Part shown: one piece after another, positions 16,698 to 26,556 of the stretch
How the letters are laid out: each line of letters begins with the position of its first letter
Position numbering within the stretch: position 1 is the first letter of the stretch
Origin: an uncultured Pseudodesulfovibrio sp.
GTDB taxonomy: Bacteria > Desulfobacterota > Desulfovibrionia > Desulfovibrionales > Desulfovibrionaceae
DNA length: 64,000 nt
Assembly (NCBI RefSeq): GCF_963664965.1
Contig: NZ_OY761823.1
Coordinates: 2,498,001 to 2,562,000, forward strand
Direction: 5' to 3'
The notes under the pieces: model-generated
What the model was told of the DNA's origin: nothing
The model's database searches: none
The model's input: only the letters and a program-made list of their open reading frames with translations
Position numbers and translations under genes: made by a program

Positions 16698-17644
16698 AGT
16701 ATGATTTGCAGCCAGCCGAGTGTGAGGATGAAAATCCAGGCTGCAAGATGTCCGGCTGATTTACTGAGATTGATAAGCTGGCGAATCTTCTTTTTGTCCC
16801 AGATGCGTCCCTTCGGACCGAGTACGGGTTTTTCCGTGAGCTTCCCGAAGTAGACGGCCTGTCCACCCATTTGGGCTTCAAAGAGCCATGCAGCGGCTGC
16901 CATGGGCCAGCCTGCATTCGGGCTTTCCATTTTGCCTGCGTCAGCCTTGTAATTCTCTTTTGCCAAACCAACGTTCAGACCAAATCTTTTCCCGACACAC
17001 AGCAAAAGCGAAGCTGTAATGCGTGCAGGGATAAATGCCAGCAGGTCATCTGTTTTTGCGGCCGCATAGCCTAAATCCTTGAATCGCTCTGTCTTGTAGC
17101 CCCACATCGAATCCATGGTGCTGACCACTTTGTAGGCCCACAATCCTCCCGGCCCGAAAATGGCGAGGTAGAACATGGGGGCAACGAACCCATCGTTGAG
17201 ATTTTCACTGACGGTTTCAGCCAGCGTACGGCGAATCCCGTTGGGGTCCAATGATTCCGTATCACGGCTCACCAGCATTGAAAGAGCCTTGCGGGCTCCG
17301 GGCAGGTCACCTGTATCCAGAAGCGTGGCGACCCGTCGCGAGTCACGGACAAGGCAACCGAGAGCCAAGCCTGCGTAAGCAAGGTAAATGGCTATCAGGA
17401 CGCCGAGGTATGGAATGGCAATGAGATATTCCACAATACCCCATACCGCTGCGGATAAAAGGATCATGGCGGCCCATCCTGCCACGCGCAATCCAAGCCC
17501 TACCCTACGTGCGGAACTTTCAAACACATCGAGAGCCTGTCCTATGAAGCGGACGGGGTGCGGTAGGTTGTGAGGATCGCCGAACAATGAATCGAGAATG
17601 ACGGCGACGAAAGGAACGATAAAAGCGAAAGTGATTGATTCCAT
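16694..17644 (-). CDS. cbiB: Adenosylcobinamide-phosphate synthase
   Basis: Membrane protein that attaches the aminopropanol arm in cobalamin synthesis. The 316 residues contain the family hallmarks LDSLFGDPHNLPHPVRFIG near the N-terminus, NDGFVAPMFYLAIFG in the middle and KVVSTMDSMWGY soon after, with about five membrane segments. It lies alone behind the rpoD terminator without a clear ribosome site, and no other cobalamin gene is in the window. Confidence 0.94.
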   Translation of the reverse strand: MESITFAFIVPFVAVILDSLFGDPHNLPHPVRFIGQALDVFESSARRVGLGLRVAGWAAMILLSAAVWGIVEYLIAIPYLGVLIAIYLAYAGLALGCLVRDSRRVATLLDTGDLPGARKALSMLVSRDTESLDPNGIRRTLAETVSENLNDGFVAPMFYLAIFGPGGLWAYKVVSTMDSMWGYKTERFKDLGYAAAKTDDLLAFIPARITASLLLCVGKRFGLNVGLAKENYKADAGKMESPNAGWPMAAAAWLFEAQMGGQAVYFGKLTEKPVLGPKGRIWDKKKIRQLINLSKSAGHLAAWIFILTLGWLQIIL

Positions 17645-17667
17645 GATGAGGTGAGCGTGTAGGAGTT

Positions 17668-17705
17668 AAAAAAAGGGCCGGGAAGTTGAACTTCCCGGCC
17701 CTTTG
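17668..17705 (-). terminator. Terminator of the rpsU-rpoD operon
   Basis: On the minus strand AAAGGGCCGGGAAGTT pairs with AACTTCCCGGCCCTTT, followed by four more T; about 16 paired bases. Confidence 0.93.
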
Positions 17706-17711
17706 GAGTGT

Positions 17712-19457
17712 CTAGTTTTCGAAGTAGGAACGAAGCAGCGCGCTTCTGACCGGATGGCGCAGCTTTCTGAGCGCCTTGGCCTCGATCTGACGAATACGTT
17801 CGCGGGTAACGTTGAAGAGCTTGCCCACTTCCTCAAGGGTGTGGTCCGATTTTTCACCGATTCCGAAACGTTTACGCAGAACCTGCTCCTCTCGAGGCGT
17901 CAGGTCGGACAGGACGGAAGCGATCTGCTCACCAAGTTTGGTGGAAACCACTTCTTCTGCCGGAGCAGTCGCCTTCTTGTCTTCAATGAAATCGCCGAGA
18001 CTGGAATCTTCCTCGTCACCGATGGGGGTTTCAAGGGAAATGGGTTCCTTGGCAATCTTGAGGACTTTCTTAACCTTCTCAAGCGGGTAGTCCATGCGTT
18101 CCGCGATTTCCTCGGGAGACGGGTCGCGACCGAGTTCCTGAACAAGATAACGGGACGTACGGATAAGTTTGTTGATGGTCTCGATCATGTGGACAGGAAT
18201 ACGGATGGTACGGGCCTGATCCGCAATGGCGCGAGTAATAGCCTGACGAATCCACCATGTCGCATACGTCGAGAACTTGTAACCGCGCTGGTATTCGAAT
18301 TTGTCCACAGCCTTCATCAGACCGATGTTGCCTTCCTGGATCAGATCGAGGAACTGAAGACCGCGGTTGGTGTACTTCTTGGCAATGGAAACGACCAGAC
18401 GCAGGTTGGCGCGGATAAGCTCCTGCTTGGCGCGCATGGCAGAAAGGTTGCCGCGCTTGATACGCCAGAGCACTTCTTCAAGATCATGCACAGAGTGGCA
18501 GCACTTGTCCTGAAGACGGGTCATGATCTCCAGTTTACCGGCGAGCATTTCCTTGAAGGAAAAGAACTCTTCGACCGTCATGCCAAGGGTGTCAGCCGCG
18601 ACAACCGGATTGATTTCACGATCATCGACTTTTCTGAACAGTTCCTTGATTTCAGTCTTGGTCTGACCTACCGACAGCACATACGCGGAAAGGTCTCGTT
18701 GACAGTTGTGCATCTGGCGAACGTAGTCGTTGACAGTCTCGATGATGCGATCGATGAGAGTTTTCTCAAGCTTGATGTCGCGTAGGCGGCTGACAACCTC
18801 GTCCTTGTAATTGAGGATGTCTTTTTGCACACCGTATACGCGCTTATCAAGATTCGCACAGTAATCGAGTTTTTCGTAAATCTTCTGCTTCTTTTGATAG
18901 AGCTGCTTGACTTCGTCGAGCAGGAAGATGACGCGCTGCCGCTGGTTCATCTCATCTTCACTCGGATCGTCTTCTTCAATGGTCTTGACGACGTCCTTGA
19001 GTTTGACGCGCCCTTCCATGAGGTCTTCCCCCACGGTAATGAGTTCTTCGACGGCAACAGGAACTTCGACAAGAGAGTAGAGAACTTCCATCTCGCCGTT
19101 TTCAATCTTCTTGGCGATGACGACCTCGCCTTCACGGTCCAGAAGCGACACAGCACCCATTTCACGCAGATACATACGTACAGGGTCGGTGCTGCGGGAA
19201 ACATAATCCGCTGCATCGTCGTCCTTTTCCGTCAGTTCAAGCTCTTTGCTATCGTCTGTAAGCTTTTTGCCGGCGTCGTTTGACTCGACCAGAGCAATGC
19301 CCATCTGGTCAAAAATGGCGTGTATCTCTTCCAGCTGTTCCGTAGTGTTGTAGTCGGAAGGCAGTGCCTTGCTCAACTCTTCATAGGTGAGAAACCCCTT
19401 CCGTTTACCTTCGGCGATCAGGGTTTTTATCTGCTGGATTTCTTTAATGTTGCTCAT
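17712..19457 (-). CDS. rpoD: RNA polymerase primary sigma factor RpoD
   Basis: Housekeeping sigma-70 of 581 residues. It shows region 1.1 at the N-terminus, the non-conserved insert typical of proteobacterial RpoD, region 2 with [24 protein letters not shown] and the -10 recognition helix, and region 4 with [16 protein letters not shown] and the -35 recognition helix [18 protein letters not shown]. Its start overlaps the dnaG end by 14 bases, so expression is coupled. The terminator follows at once. Confidence 0.98.
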   Translation of the reverse strand: MSNIKEIQQIKTLIAEGKRKGFLTYEELSKALPSDYNTTEQLEEIHAIFDQMGIALVESNDAGKKLTDDSKELELTEKDDDAADYVSRSTDPVRMYLREMGAVSLLDREGEVVIAKKIENGEMEVLYSLVEVPVAVEELITVGEDLMEGRVKLKDVVKTIEEDDPSEDEMNQRQRVIFLLDEVKQLYQKKQKIYEKLDYCANLDKRVYGVQKDILNYKDEVVSRLRDIKLEKTLIDRIIETVNDYVRQMHNCQRDLSAYVLSVGQTKTEIKELFRKVDDREINPVVAADTLGMTVEEFFSFKEMLAGKLEIMTRLQDKCCHSVHDLEEVLWRIKRGNLSAMRAKQELIRANLRLVVSIAKKYTNRGLQFLDLIQEGNIGLMKAVDKFEYQRGYKFSTYATWWIRQAITRAIADQARTIRIPVHMIETINKLIRTSRYLVQELGRDPSPEEIAERMDYPLEKVKKVLKIAKEPISLETPIGDEEDSSLGDFIEDKKATAPAEEVVSTKLGEQIASVLSDLTPREEQVLRKRFGIGEKSDHTLEEVGKLFNVTRERIRQIEAKALRKLRHPVRSALLRSYFEN

Positions 19458-21198
19458 CGTCCCTCCTGAGAGATTCTTCCAAAGCCCGAAAACAATCGTT
19501 GATTCGCTGGCTGTCGCCGCTGAGTTGTGCCTGACGCAGGGCTTCCTTGAGCTGCTGTCTATTCAGTTTTTTTTGTCCAACCGCGATTTTATTACAAATA
19601 TGTTCCCATTCGTCCAGTAATTCACGTCCTGAAAGAGCTGCTTTTCGCACTTCTTCACGGCACCGGATGTAAAAACTCTTTTCGTGTTCGCCTAGCAGGC
19701 TTAAAATATTGCCATGCTGCGTATTCATGAGTTTTTCCCAAAACATTCTGGCCCAATCCGTAACAAGAATGTTCGCAAACCCTTTTTCCATCAGTGCCGG
19801 GATGTAATCCGGGTACTGAATCGGGAACTTCAAATAATACTGATCATCCTTGTCTTCTTTGCCAACGGGCATAACCTTCTGCTGCACGTTTGGCGACTGA
19901 GTCTGCTGCTGCCGATGATGGGTGTTGCGTGGTGGCGCTGTCACGCCAGCGTCACGCCTGAAATCGGCTTCGGACAAACCCAGCCCGCCTGCCAGTCGCG
20001 GCAGATAATATGCTCGCAAAGAAGCATCGGACAAATCAGCCAAAAAACTTTTGGCCCATGCCATTATTTCTCTCGGCGCAAACTCGTCGCGCAGAGTTTT
20101 CATGCAAAAATCAAGACCGTCAGGGGCTTCGTTCATACATGCTTCGAAGCCTTCAGCTCCATGAGCTTGCAGAAGGCTGTCAACGTCCTCGCCGTCTGGC
20201 ATGAGGACAACCTTGCATGCAACCCCTTGCAACAGAATCATTCTGCTGCTCTTCAGTGCGGCCTTGCGCCCTGCTCCGTCACCATCAAAAACCAGATCAA
20301 CACGCGAGCAGAAGCCTGCCAGTCGTTTGACCTGATCCGGTGTGAGAGCTGTTCCCAATACGCCGCAGGAGTCCGTGTACCCGAACTGATGCAGCGATAT
20401 GACGTCCATGTATCCTTCGGTCAAGAGGGCCCGTTTTGTACGGGTCATTGTCGACCGGGCCAAACTGAGGCCGTACAGATGATCACCCTTCTTGTAGATC
20501 GGTGTATCCGAGCTGTTAAGATACTTGGGTTCTCCATCTGTAATTATTCTACCGCCAAAAGCAATAACCTTTCCCGATAAATTTTGAATTGGGAAGATCA
20601 GGCGGCCACGAAATCGGTCATAAATATTCCCTTTTTCGTTCCTTGAAAGCAATCCTGCTTCCACACCCTGCTCCGGGGTACGGCCCTTGCTTTTCAAATG
20701 ATTGTCGAGGCCGTGCCAGTCATCCGGACTGTATCCCAGTCCAAATTTATCAATCATTTCCTGCGTCATGCCGCGATTCATCAAATACTTTCTGGCAACA
20801 TCGCCCGCGGCCATACGCAGATTTCTCTGAAACCATGCAGATGACTCATCGTGCATGGTCATAAGCAGATTCTTTCGTGCTTTTCTTTCGGCGGCATGAG
20901 GGTCATGCGGCACATTCTGCAATTCAATTCCGGCCTCAGCGGCCAGCTGTTCCAGGCTTTCCCTGAAATCAAGGCCGTTTATACGGGAATAAAAATCAAT
21001 GACATCACCAGACGCCTGACAACCGAAACAATAGAAAAAACCTTCCTCGTCGTTCACCGACATGGATGGTTTTGTCTCCTGATGAAACGGGCATGCACCC
21101 ATCCATCGACCTGAAACCGGTTTCAAGTCCACATATCGGCGAACAATGTCCGCGATGCTGATACGGGCCTTGACGGCCTCGACAGCACTCCTGTCCAC
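19444..21198 (-). CDS. dnaG: DNA primase
   Basis: Makes RNA primers at the replication fork. Starts at GTG 21198 with GGAGG eight bases upstream. The CHC2 zinc ribbon uses Cys36, His39, Cys57 and Cys60; the RNA polymerase core follows, with the TOPRIM motifs [14 protein letters not shown] and VFDGDGAG; the C-terminal helicase-binding part is divergent. It sits 28 bases behind mutS2 and overlaps rpoD, the classical macromolecular synthesis arrangement. Confidence 0.97.
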   Translation of the reverse strand: MDRSAVEAVKARISIADIVRRYVDLKPVSGRWMGACPFHQETKPSMSVNDEEGFFYCFGCQASGDVIDFYSRINGLDFRESLEQLAAEAGIELQNVPHDPHAAERKARKNLLMTMHDESSAWFQRNLRMAAGDVARKYLMNRGMTQEMIDKFGLGYSPDDWHGLDNHLKSKGRTPEQGVEAGLLSRNEKGNIYDRFRGRLIFPIQNLSGKVIAFGGRIITDGEPKYLNSSDTPIYKKGDHLYGLSLARSTMTRTKRALLTEGYMDVISLHQFGYTDSCGVLGTALTPDQVKRLAGFCSRVDLVFDGDGAGRKAALKSSRMILLQGVACKVVLMPDGEDVDSLLQAHGAEGFEACMNEAPDGLDFCMKTLRDEFAPREIMAWAKSFLADLSDASLRAYYLPRLAGGLGLSEADFRRDAGVTAPPRNTHHRQQQTQSPNVQQKVMPVGKEDKDDQYYLKFPIQYPDYIPALMEKGFANILVTDWARMFWEKLMNTQHGNILSLLGEHEKSFYIRCREEVRKAALSGRELLDEWEHICNKIAVGQKKLNRQQLKEALRQAQLSGDSQRINDCFRALEESLRRDDEQH

Positions 21199-21226
21199 AG
21201 TGCGCCTCCGCGCCGGAATAGTCCGG

Positions 21227-23536
21227 CTATTTAAGTGTTACTTCGGTCATACCGTCCCCGCCACGCTCTTCGTTGGCAAGGGAAAAATCCTGTACAGCCG
21301 GATAATGTTTCAAAAAATCATGCACTTCACGACGCAGGGCCCCGGTTCCACGTCCGTGGACCACTTCCATGCGCCCCGCCCCTCTTCGCAAAGCGTCATC
21401 CATGGCCCGTTCAAGCATGGACAAAGCCATGTCAGCACGGTTGCCGCGCAAATCGACTTCAACAACGAGATCAGACGGAGCCGCAGCCTTCAGCGAAGGC
21501 TGTTTAACCGGTCCCTTGGACGTTTTACCCGCAGGCCCGAGATGTTCGGCCTTAACCCACATGGCGACACCGTTGATATCGACCTTAGCCTGCTTTTTCC
21601 GTGCATTGACCTCGAGCACCGTGCCGGACTTGTCCCATGCCAGATACGACACTTTTTTGCCGGGGACAATATCATCAAAAGAAAATGTTACAGCTTTCTT
21701 TGCTTTTTGCGGTCCGATATTTTCAGCCTTTACACGAATCTCAGCAAGTTTCTTGCGTGCTTCCTTGCGGCCCACCTTTTCCTTCTGCCATTCCTTTACA
21801 ATGGTCTGGGCCTGTGTCTGAATCTCGTTAAGCAACTTGCCGCGTTCTTTTTCAAAACGGGCTTCCAGCTTGGCACGCTTCTCTTCAATCTTGGCCCGTT
21901 CGATTTCAACGGCTTCCAGTTCCGCTTCACGCTTGACCGCCATTTCATTCAGTCGATCAAGAACGGAAGATGTATCAGAACCATCCAAAAGAAGATATTT
22001 TTCAGCTCGTTGCAATATGGCATCAGGGAGGCCGTGCTCTCTGGCCACATCCAATGCGATGGAAGCGCCGACTTGGTCATATGCCAACTTGTAAAGCGGT
22101 CTTTTGGTTCCCGGATCAAACAGGACACTTGCAGCCCGAACGGATTCAGCTGCCATGGCATATGCTTTCAGGGCAGGGAAATGAGTGGCAATTATGCCGG
22201 TCGCACGGCGTTCAACAAGGGTATCAATCACACCTTGTGCAAGCGCAGCGCCTTGAGTGGGATCGGTTCCGGCACCGAATTCGTCGAGAATGAACAGAGT
22301 ATTTTCGTCAACATCATCCCACACCCGTTTCAGATATTGAATCTGTGCGGTGAAAGTGGAGACATTTTCCTCAAGGCTCTGCTCATCACCCATGACAACA
22401 AAAATATTATTCCACAAAGGAATGCAACTGCCTTCAGCAGCCGGTACCGGCAGACCTGTGAGAGCCATAAGGCCGATCAAACCAAGTGTTTTGAGGCAAA
22501 CTGTTTTTCCGCCGGCATTTCCGCCACTGACAATGAGTGCCTTCTGCCCTTCAAGCAATTCGATGTCCATTGCCTGAACAGAGTCTTCCGCCAAGGCAAG
22601 CAAAGGATGGCGGGCTTTCAGCAGCTTTGGCTCGCCGCCGGCTTTGACGTCTATTGTCCGTCCGCCATAAGCTTGTGCGAGTTTGACCTTGGCTGACAAT
22701 ACATCAAGATTGACCAGCCCTGCATATGCTTCAGCGACACCGCGTTGCTCTTCGCGTACAAGCGAGGTCAAGTACTCGAGAATCTTGTATTCTTCAGCTC
22801 GCTCCTCGCGCTTCAACTCTTGCAGGCGGTTGTTCGTCTCGACAAGAAAAATCGGTTCAAAGTAACACGTCTCACCAGTCTGCGAGTAATCGTGAATGAT
22901 ACCTTTGGTTTTGTTTTTGTAGTTTGCCTTGATCGGCAGCACGTAACGATCAGACGAGATCGTCATGAACTCGTCCTGCAACGCCTGTGAAAGATTTTCT
23001 TGAAGAACGAAATCCTTTACGCGTTTGGTGCAGCGCTGGTGGATTGAACGAATTTCCTGGCGTACGGACATCAGCCCCGGAGAGCTTTCATCCTTGATGT
23101 GCCCTTCCGGATCAAGACAGCGACCTATGCCGGATGCTGTTTTTTGCGGCCACTCATACGAAAACAGTGACTCAAAGAGCACATCCCATGAACGCTCTTC
23201 ATACTTTTTCAGCGACTCACGAGCTCCGTGAGCGAGATCGAGAACCTGCTTGAGCGCAAAAAGCCCATCCTGGTCAAGCACACCGCTTGGCCGATCCAGA
23301 TAGGCAAAAAGGCCGTCCAATTCCGGGAATGCCTTGAAAGAATAATCGGATTCATTGATCCATGCAGCTGCCTGATCATAAAGATCCGAAGCATGCTTAA
23401 TATCTTTCAGAGTTGTAAATGGACGCAACCCCAAACACGCGGAAAGGCCGGCTTCGGAAACTGCGAAACCGGACAACGCCCCAAGAATCTTGGGGAATTC
23501 CAACACCTGAAAAGTACGGGACTCTATTTGAGCCAT
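21227..23536 (-). CDS. mutS2: Endonuclease MutS2
   Basis: MutS-like ATPase of 769 residues lacking the mismatch-recognition domain. Walker A is SGGNAGGKT, Walker B is FILDEFGAGTDP, a long charged coiled coil spans about 490-610, and the C-terminal Smr nuclease domain has VEVDLRGNRAD and VVHGRGTGALR. MutS2 proteins suppress homologous recombination or rescue collided ribosomes; which applies here is unknown. No clear ribosome site precedes ATG 23536. Its position between yqeY and dnaG is a clade-specific variant of the operon. Confidence 0.95.
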   Translation of the reverse strand: MAQIESRTFQVLEFPKILGALSGFAVSEAGLSACLGLRPFTTLKDIKHASDLYDQAAAWINESDYSFKAFPELDGLFAYLDRPSGVLDQDGLFALKQVLDLAHGARESLKKYEERSWDVLFESLFSYEWPQKTASGIGRCLDPEGHIKDESSPGLMSVRQEIRSIHQRCTKRVKDFVLQENLSQALQDEFMTISSDRYVLPIKANYKNKTKGIIHDYSQTGETCYFEPIFLVETNNRLQELKREERAEEYKILEYLTSLVREEQRGVAEAYAGLVNLDVLSAKVKLAQAYGGRTIDVKAGGEPKLLKARHPLLALAEDSVQAMDIELLEGQKALIVSGGNAGGKTVCLKTLGLIGLMALTGLPVPAAEGSCIPLWNNIFVVMGDEQSLEENVSTFTAQIQYLKRVWDDVDENTLFILDEFGAGTDPTQGAALAQGVIDTLVERRATGIIATHFPALKAYAMAAESVRAASVLFDPGTKRPLYKLAYDQVGASIALDVAREHGLPDAILQRAEKYLLLDGSDTSSVLDRLNEMAVKREAELEAVEIERAKIEEKRAKLEARFEKERGKLLNEIQTQAQTIVKEWQKEKVGRKEARKKLAEIRVKAENIGPQKAKKAVTFSFDDIVPGKKVSYLAWDKSGTVLEVNARKKQAKVDINGVAMWVKAEHLGPAGKTSKGPVKQPSLKAAAPSDLVVEVDLRGNRADMALSMLERAMDDALRRGAGRMEVVHGRGTGALRREVHDFLKHYPAVQDFSLANEERGGDGMTEVTLK

Positions 23537-23548
23537 ATATAAGGGGGG

Positions 23549-23998
23549 TTAGGCTGAAAGCCTGGATTTGACCAATGTGCTGGCCATTTTGCCGTCAACA
23601 CGACCTTTATGAGCCGCCATGACGGCCTGCATCACCTTCCCCATGTCCTGCATGCCGGAAGCGCCGAGTTCGGCTATGGCAGCATCAATGGCCTCAGTGA
23701 GTTCTTCCTCACTAAGCCCCTTGGGGAGGTACTGTTCAAGCTCTGCAAGCTCCTCGGCCTCGGTTTTGGCAAGATCATCCCTGCCGGCCTTGGTGTACTG
23801 ATCAAAGGAATCCCTCCGCTGCTTGACCTGCTTGGCGATGAGATCCATCACGACATCGTCGGGCAGCGAATCGGCCTTCTCTTCAATCATACGGTTTTTG
23901 ATGGCCGTCTTGAGATGCCTCAAGACGGCCACTTTTACCGTAGCTTTGGCTTTGTAAGCCTCAATGTAGTCTTTGTCTATTTTCTGTGAAAGACTCAT
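23549..23998 (-). CDS. GatB/YqeY domain-containing protein
   Basis: A 149-residue helical protein of the YqeY family, related to the tail of the amidotransferase subunit GatB; contains KQVKQRRDSFDQYTKAGRDDLA and the C-terminal MQDMGKVMQAVMAAHKGRVDGK. The function is not settled, but it commonly lies between rpsU and dnaG, as here. ATG 23998 is two bases after the rpsU stop. Confidence 0.92.
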   Translation of the reverse strand: MSLSQKIDKDYIEAYKAKATVKVAVLRHLKTAIKNRMIEEKADSLPDDVVMDLIAKQVKQRRDSFDQYTKAGRDDLAKTEAEELAELEQYLPKGLSEEELTEAIDAAIAELGASGMQDMGKVMQAVMAAHKGRVDGKMASTLVKSRLSA

Positions 23999-24000
23999 GT

Positions 24001-24201
24001 CTACATGTTACGCATTTTGCGCATTTTTTTTGCAAGCCTTTTCTTGGCGGCAGCTTTCTTTTTCTTCTTCTGCACGCTGGGCTTCTCGTAGTGCTGACGC
24101 TTCTTCAATTCAGAAAGAATGCCAGCCTTTTCGACCTGCTTTTTAAAGCGACGCAGGGAAATGTCGAAATTGTCGCTATCATCCAGATAAACGCCGGGCA
24201 A
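24001..24201 (-). CDS. rpsU: 30S ribosomal protein S21
   Basis: The product (66 residues, starting [19 protein letters not shown]) is a full S21 with its basic C-terminal tail. The start is a TTG at 24201-24199: a perfect GAGGAGGTGA lies about eight bases upstream, and family members begin M-P-G-V. A GTG three codons earlier is part of that ribosome site and should not be used. S21 helps mRNA binding at initiation; this is the first gene of the rpsU-yqeY-mutS2-dnaG-rpoD operon. Confidence 0.95.
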   Translation of the reverse strand: MPGVYLDDSDNFDISLRRFKKQVEKAGILSELKKRQHYEKPSVQKKKKKAAAKKRLAKKMRKMRNM

Positions 24202-24224
24202 TGAAATCACCTCCTCGGTGAACC

Positions 24225-24242
24225 GCCCGCTCTTTGGCGGGC
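24225..24242 (-). promoter_or_regulatory. Leader hairpin in front of the rpsU ribosome site
   Basis: GCCCGC, loop of six, GCGGGC on the minus-strand message, ending about nine bases before the Shine-Dalgarno sequence. No T tract follows, so it is not a terminator; it may be a site for translational feedback or message stability. Confidence 0.45.
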
Positions 24243-24262
24243 TGGCGAAATAAGAAGATGTT

Positions 24263-24325
24263 CATATACTCATCTAAATCAGAATGCAACAACTAATAGA
24301 ATATTTCTTTCAATTAACTCATCAA
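24263..24325 (-). promoter_or_regulatory. Candidate promoters of the rpsU operon
   Basis: Minus strand: TTGATG (24325-24320), 16 bases, TATTCT (24303-24298); and TTGTTG (24292-24287), 18 bases, TATATG (24268-24263). Both lie between the upstream terminator and rpsU. Neither is strong. Confidence 0.3.
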
Positions 24326-24334
24326 GAGCGCTCA

Positions 24335-24372
24335 TAAAAAAACAGCCCACCGAACTACTGTTCAGCGGGCTG
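24335..24372 (-). terminator. Terminator of the HU/small membrane protein transcript
   Basis: On the minus strand CAGCCC/GGGCTG with an inner GAAC/GTTC pair, followed directly by seven T. Confidence 0.85.
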
Positions 24373-24396
24373 AGTACATTTTTTTCAAATCACTTT

Positions 24397-24567
24397 TTAA
24401 TGATTTGCGCCTTTGGCGTCAAACCAGGACTTGATGACGGTGTAGGCCAAACCGACACCGAGAACTCCAAGAACGACATACAGAACGCCGAAAAAGACAA
24501 AATGGTCAGGCATCCACCAAGGCAGATCCATGGGCAGCGAACTATGAACGGTTTCACCGTGAATCAT
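24397..24567 (-). CDS. Small membrane protein (56 residues)
   Basis: A short open frame with start ATG 24567 and GGAGG seven bases upstream. The product has a polar, Trp-containing N-terminus (PMDLPWWMPDHF), one hydrophobic helix (about 23-42, rich in Val/Leu/Gly) and a short charged tail. It lies 14 bases behind the HU gene and before a good terminator, so it is probably co-transcribed. The single-helix design resembles small subunits of respiratory complexes, but nothing ties it to one; I do not recognise a family. Confidence 0.75.
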   Translation of the reverse strand: MIHGETVHSSLPMDLPWWMPDHFVFFGVLYVVLGVLGVGLAYTVIKSWFDAKGANH

Positions 24568-24581
24568 GAGAATCCTCCAAT

Positions 24582-24854
24582 CTACTTAACGGCATCCTTG
24601 AGGATTTTGCCGGAACGGAACTTGACAACCTTGGTAGCCGGGATTTTGATTTCGGCTCCAGTGCGGGGGTTACGACCAACACGAGCTTTGCGCTCTTCAA
24701 CAACAAACGTACCGAAACCGGTCAAGGTAAGCTTGCCTTCGCTTACCAGTGTCCCCTCAACGGCTTCCAAAAAGGCGTTCAGGGAACGCTCGGCGTTTGC
24801 TTTTGTCAGATTGGCCTTTTCAGCGATTTTGACAACCAACTCAGCCTTTGTCAT
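24582..24854 (-). CDS. HU family DNA-binding protein
   Basis: Nucleoid protein of 90 residues. N-terminal helices (MTKAELVVKIAEKANLTKA) precede the beta arm GFGTFVVEERKARVGRNPRTG with the DNA-intercalating Pro region, and KFRSGKILKDAV at the end. AGGAGGAAGG precedes the ATG. It is followed by the 56-residue membrane protein gene. A second, IHF-like paralogue is at 37.7 kb. Confidence 0.95.
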   Translation of the reverse strand: MTKAELVVKIAEKANLTKANAERSLNAFLEAVEGTLVSEGKLTLTGFGTFVVEERKARVGRNPRTGAEIKIPATKVVKFRSGKILKDAVK

Positions 24855-25125
24855 CAGTCCTTCCTCCTCAATAAGAAATTATCCTACCATATTAATTAAG
24901 TGCAGCCAGAATGCGTCACGACATTCGCACTTTGCTTCCAAAGCACATTACCTCTTGGCCTTTAAATGAACTTTGAACTTGTGTCCAGTCCACAAGGCCA
25001 AAAAAACCGAAAAAACAACGTAATCTGGACCTTTCAGAGGATTTTGCCCTGCTTTGCTTTCTGCTAGAATTCATTTTTTTTGAAGAGTCAATAGGGGAAA
25101 AACCCATTTTTTGTGAAAAAATGAA

Positions 25126-25911
25126 CTAAATATACTGCGACAACCCGAGAAACTGTGCGGGGGTCAAATTTTCGGGACGCCAGTTCGTCATGACTTCTTC
25201 TCGCGTGAACCATTCCTCCATTTCCGGCGACCATTGCTTTTTGAGAATCGTCGAAAGCTGTTTTCTGCGTTTCTGAAACAACATCTTAATAAGCTTTGAA
25301 AGATTCTCCGGCGATTCCGGCCACTGTTCGATAGGGCGTGGGAAAAAAGCCACGACTGCTGAATCAACTTTCGGTTGCGGGCGAAAGACCGTCGGCGGGA
25401 CTTTGAAAAGATATTTCGTATCCGCAAAATTCTTTACCCATGCAGTCAGCCCGCCATAGGCCCTGCCGCCGGGATCAGCTGTCAATCGCAGGGCAACTTC
25501 ATGCTGAACCATGAAGACTGCTTTTTCCAACGTTTTTACTTTACTGACTATATCCCAGATGAGCTTTGAGCCAACATTATAAGGAAGGTTCCCGATTATC
25601 TTGCAACCATCGAGATCGTTGAGTGATTCCCAGGAAAACTTCAGTGCGTCACCGCGAATAACCTCAAGCTCTGAATGTGCTGACTCTAGGCGGTCCGCCA
25701 ATTCATCGTCCATTTCAAGAACTGAAAGTTTCTTGGGAGCAGTATTTATAAGGTGTTCGGTCAACGCCCCCTGCCCCGGTCCGATCTCAAATATGTGATC
25801 ATCATGATTCGGCCTGATGGCGTCCACAATTTTTCGACAGATATTCTGATCTGTCAGAAAATTCTGACCAAGGCTTTTTTTAGCTCGATGATATTTTTTT
25901 TCTGTATTCAT
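25126..25911 (-). CDS. rsmA: 16S rRNA (adenine1518/1519-N6,N6) dimethyltransferase
   Basis: Also called KsgA. Dimethylates two adjacent adenines near the 3' end of 16S rRNA late in 30S assembly. The 261 residues show the N-terminal KKSLGQNFLTD, SAM motif FEIGPGQGALT, the catalytic motif GNLPYNVGSKLIWD, and the C-terminal PKVDSAVVAF. Divergent from apt; no partner gene. Confidence 0.96.
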   Translation of the reverse strand: MNTEKKYHRAKKSLGQNFLTDQNICRKIVDAIRPNHDDHIFEIGPGQGALTEHLINTAPKKLSVLEMDDELADRLESAHSELEVIRGDALKFSWESLNDLDGCKIIGNLPYNVGSKLIWDIVSKVKTLEKAVFMVQHEVALRLTADPGGRAYGGLTAWVKNFADTKYLFKVPPTVFRPQPKVDSAVVAFFPRPIEQWPESPENLSKLIKMLFQKRRKQLSTILKKQWSPEMEEWFTREEVMTNWRPENLTPAQFLGLSQYI

Positions 25912-25965
25912 TCTTTCTCCGTGTGAAAAAACGTCTAGCCGAAGTGAATGATCGTGGCAACATTA

Positions 25966-25995
25966 TTGACACAGTGTCGATATCGCCCTTATGAA
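25966..25995 (+). promoter_or_regulatory. Promoter of the apt-mtnP-mtaD operon
   Basis: TTGACA (25966-25971), 18-base spacer, TATGAA (25990-25995), about 28 bases before the apt start codon. Confidence 0.55.
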
Positions 25996-26023
25996 TCAAC
26001 GGTACTTAATTCAGGAGGATTCA

Positions 26024-26545
26024 ATGAACTTACGTGACTATGTCAGAGATATTCCGGATTATCCCAAGGAAGGGATCGTCTTTTTCGATATTACCCCGAT
26101 TCTCAGTGATCCTGATGCCTTCAGGCATACCGTGGATTGTCTTGCGGAAAAATTCAAGGACTCGGGCGCAACCAAAATTGTTGCGGCCGAAGCTCGTGGA
26201 TTCATTTTCGGCGCGCCTCTCGCCTATAAAATGGGTATTGGCTTCGTGCCTGTACGCAAACCCGGCAAATTGCCTTACAAGAGCCGGTGCGTCAGCTACG
26301 AACTCGAATATGGATCGGATACGCTCTGCATGCACGAAGACGCCATTGAAGAAGGTGAAAAAGTCCTCATCATTGACGACCTGCTCGCCACAGGCGGCAC
26401 AGCCGAAGGCATGGTGCAGATTGTCAAGGAAGCCGGTGGCGACCTTGTGGGATGCGGATTCGTCGTTCAGCTTGGTTTCCTTGATGGCCCCAAGATCATG
26501 AAGGACGCTGGGCAGGATCACTGCTTCCTGCTTGAAATCAATTAA
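26024..26545 (+). CDS. apt: Adenine phosphoribosyltransferase
   Basis: Salvages adenine to AMP with PRPP. Start at ATG 26024 with AGGAGG seven bases upstream gives 173 residues; the in-frame ATG at 25991 has no ribosome site and overlaps the -10 box. The PRPP motif is VLIIDDLLATGGTAE; AEARGFIFG and RKPGKLPYK are APT-specific. It is followed after 11 bases by mtnP, whose product releases adenine. Confidence 0.97.
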   Translation: MNLRDYVRDIPDYPKEGIVFFDITPILSDPDAFRHTVDCLAEKFKDSGATKIVAAEARGFIFGAPLAYKMGIGFVPVRKPGKLPYKSRCVSYELEYGSDTLCMHEDAIEEGEKVLIIDDLLATGGTAEGMVQIVKEAGGDLVGCGFVVQLGFLDGPKIMKDAGQDHCFLLEIN

Positions 26546-26556
26546 GCGGGATTCAT

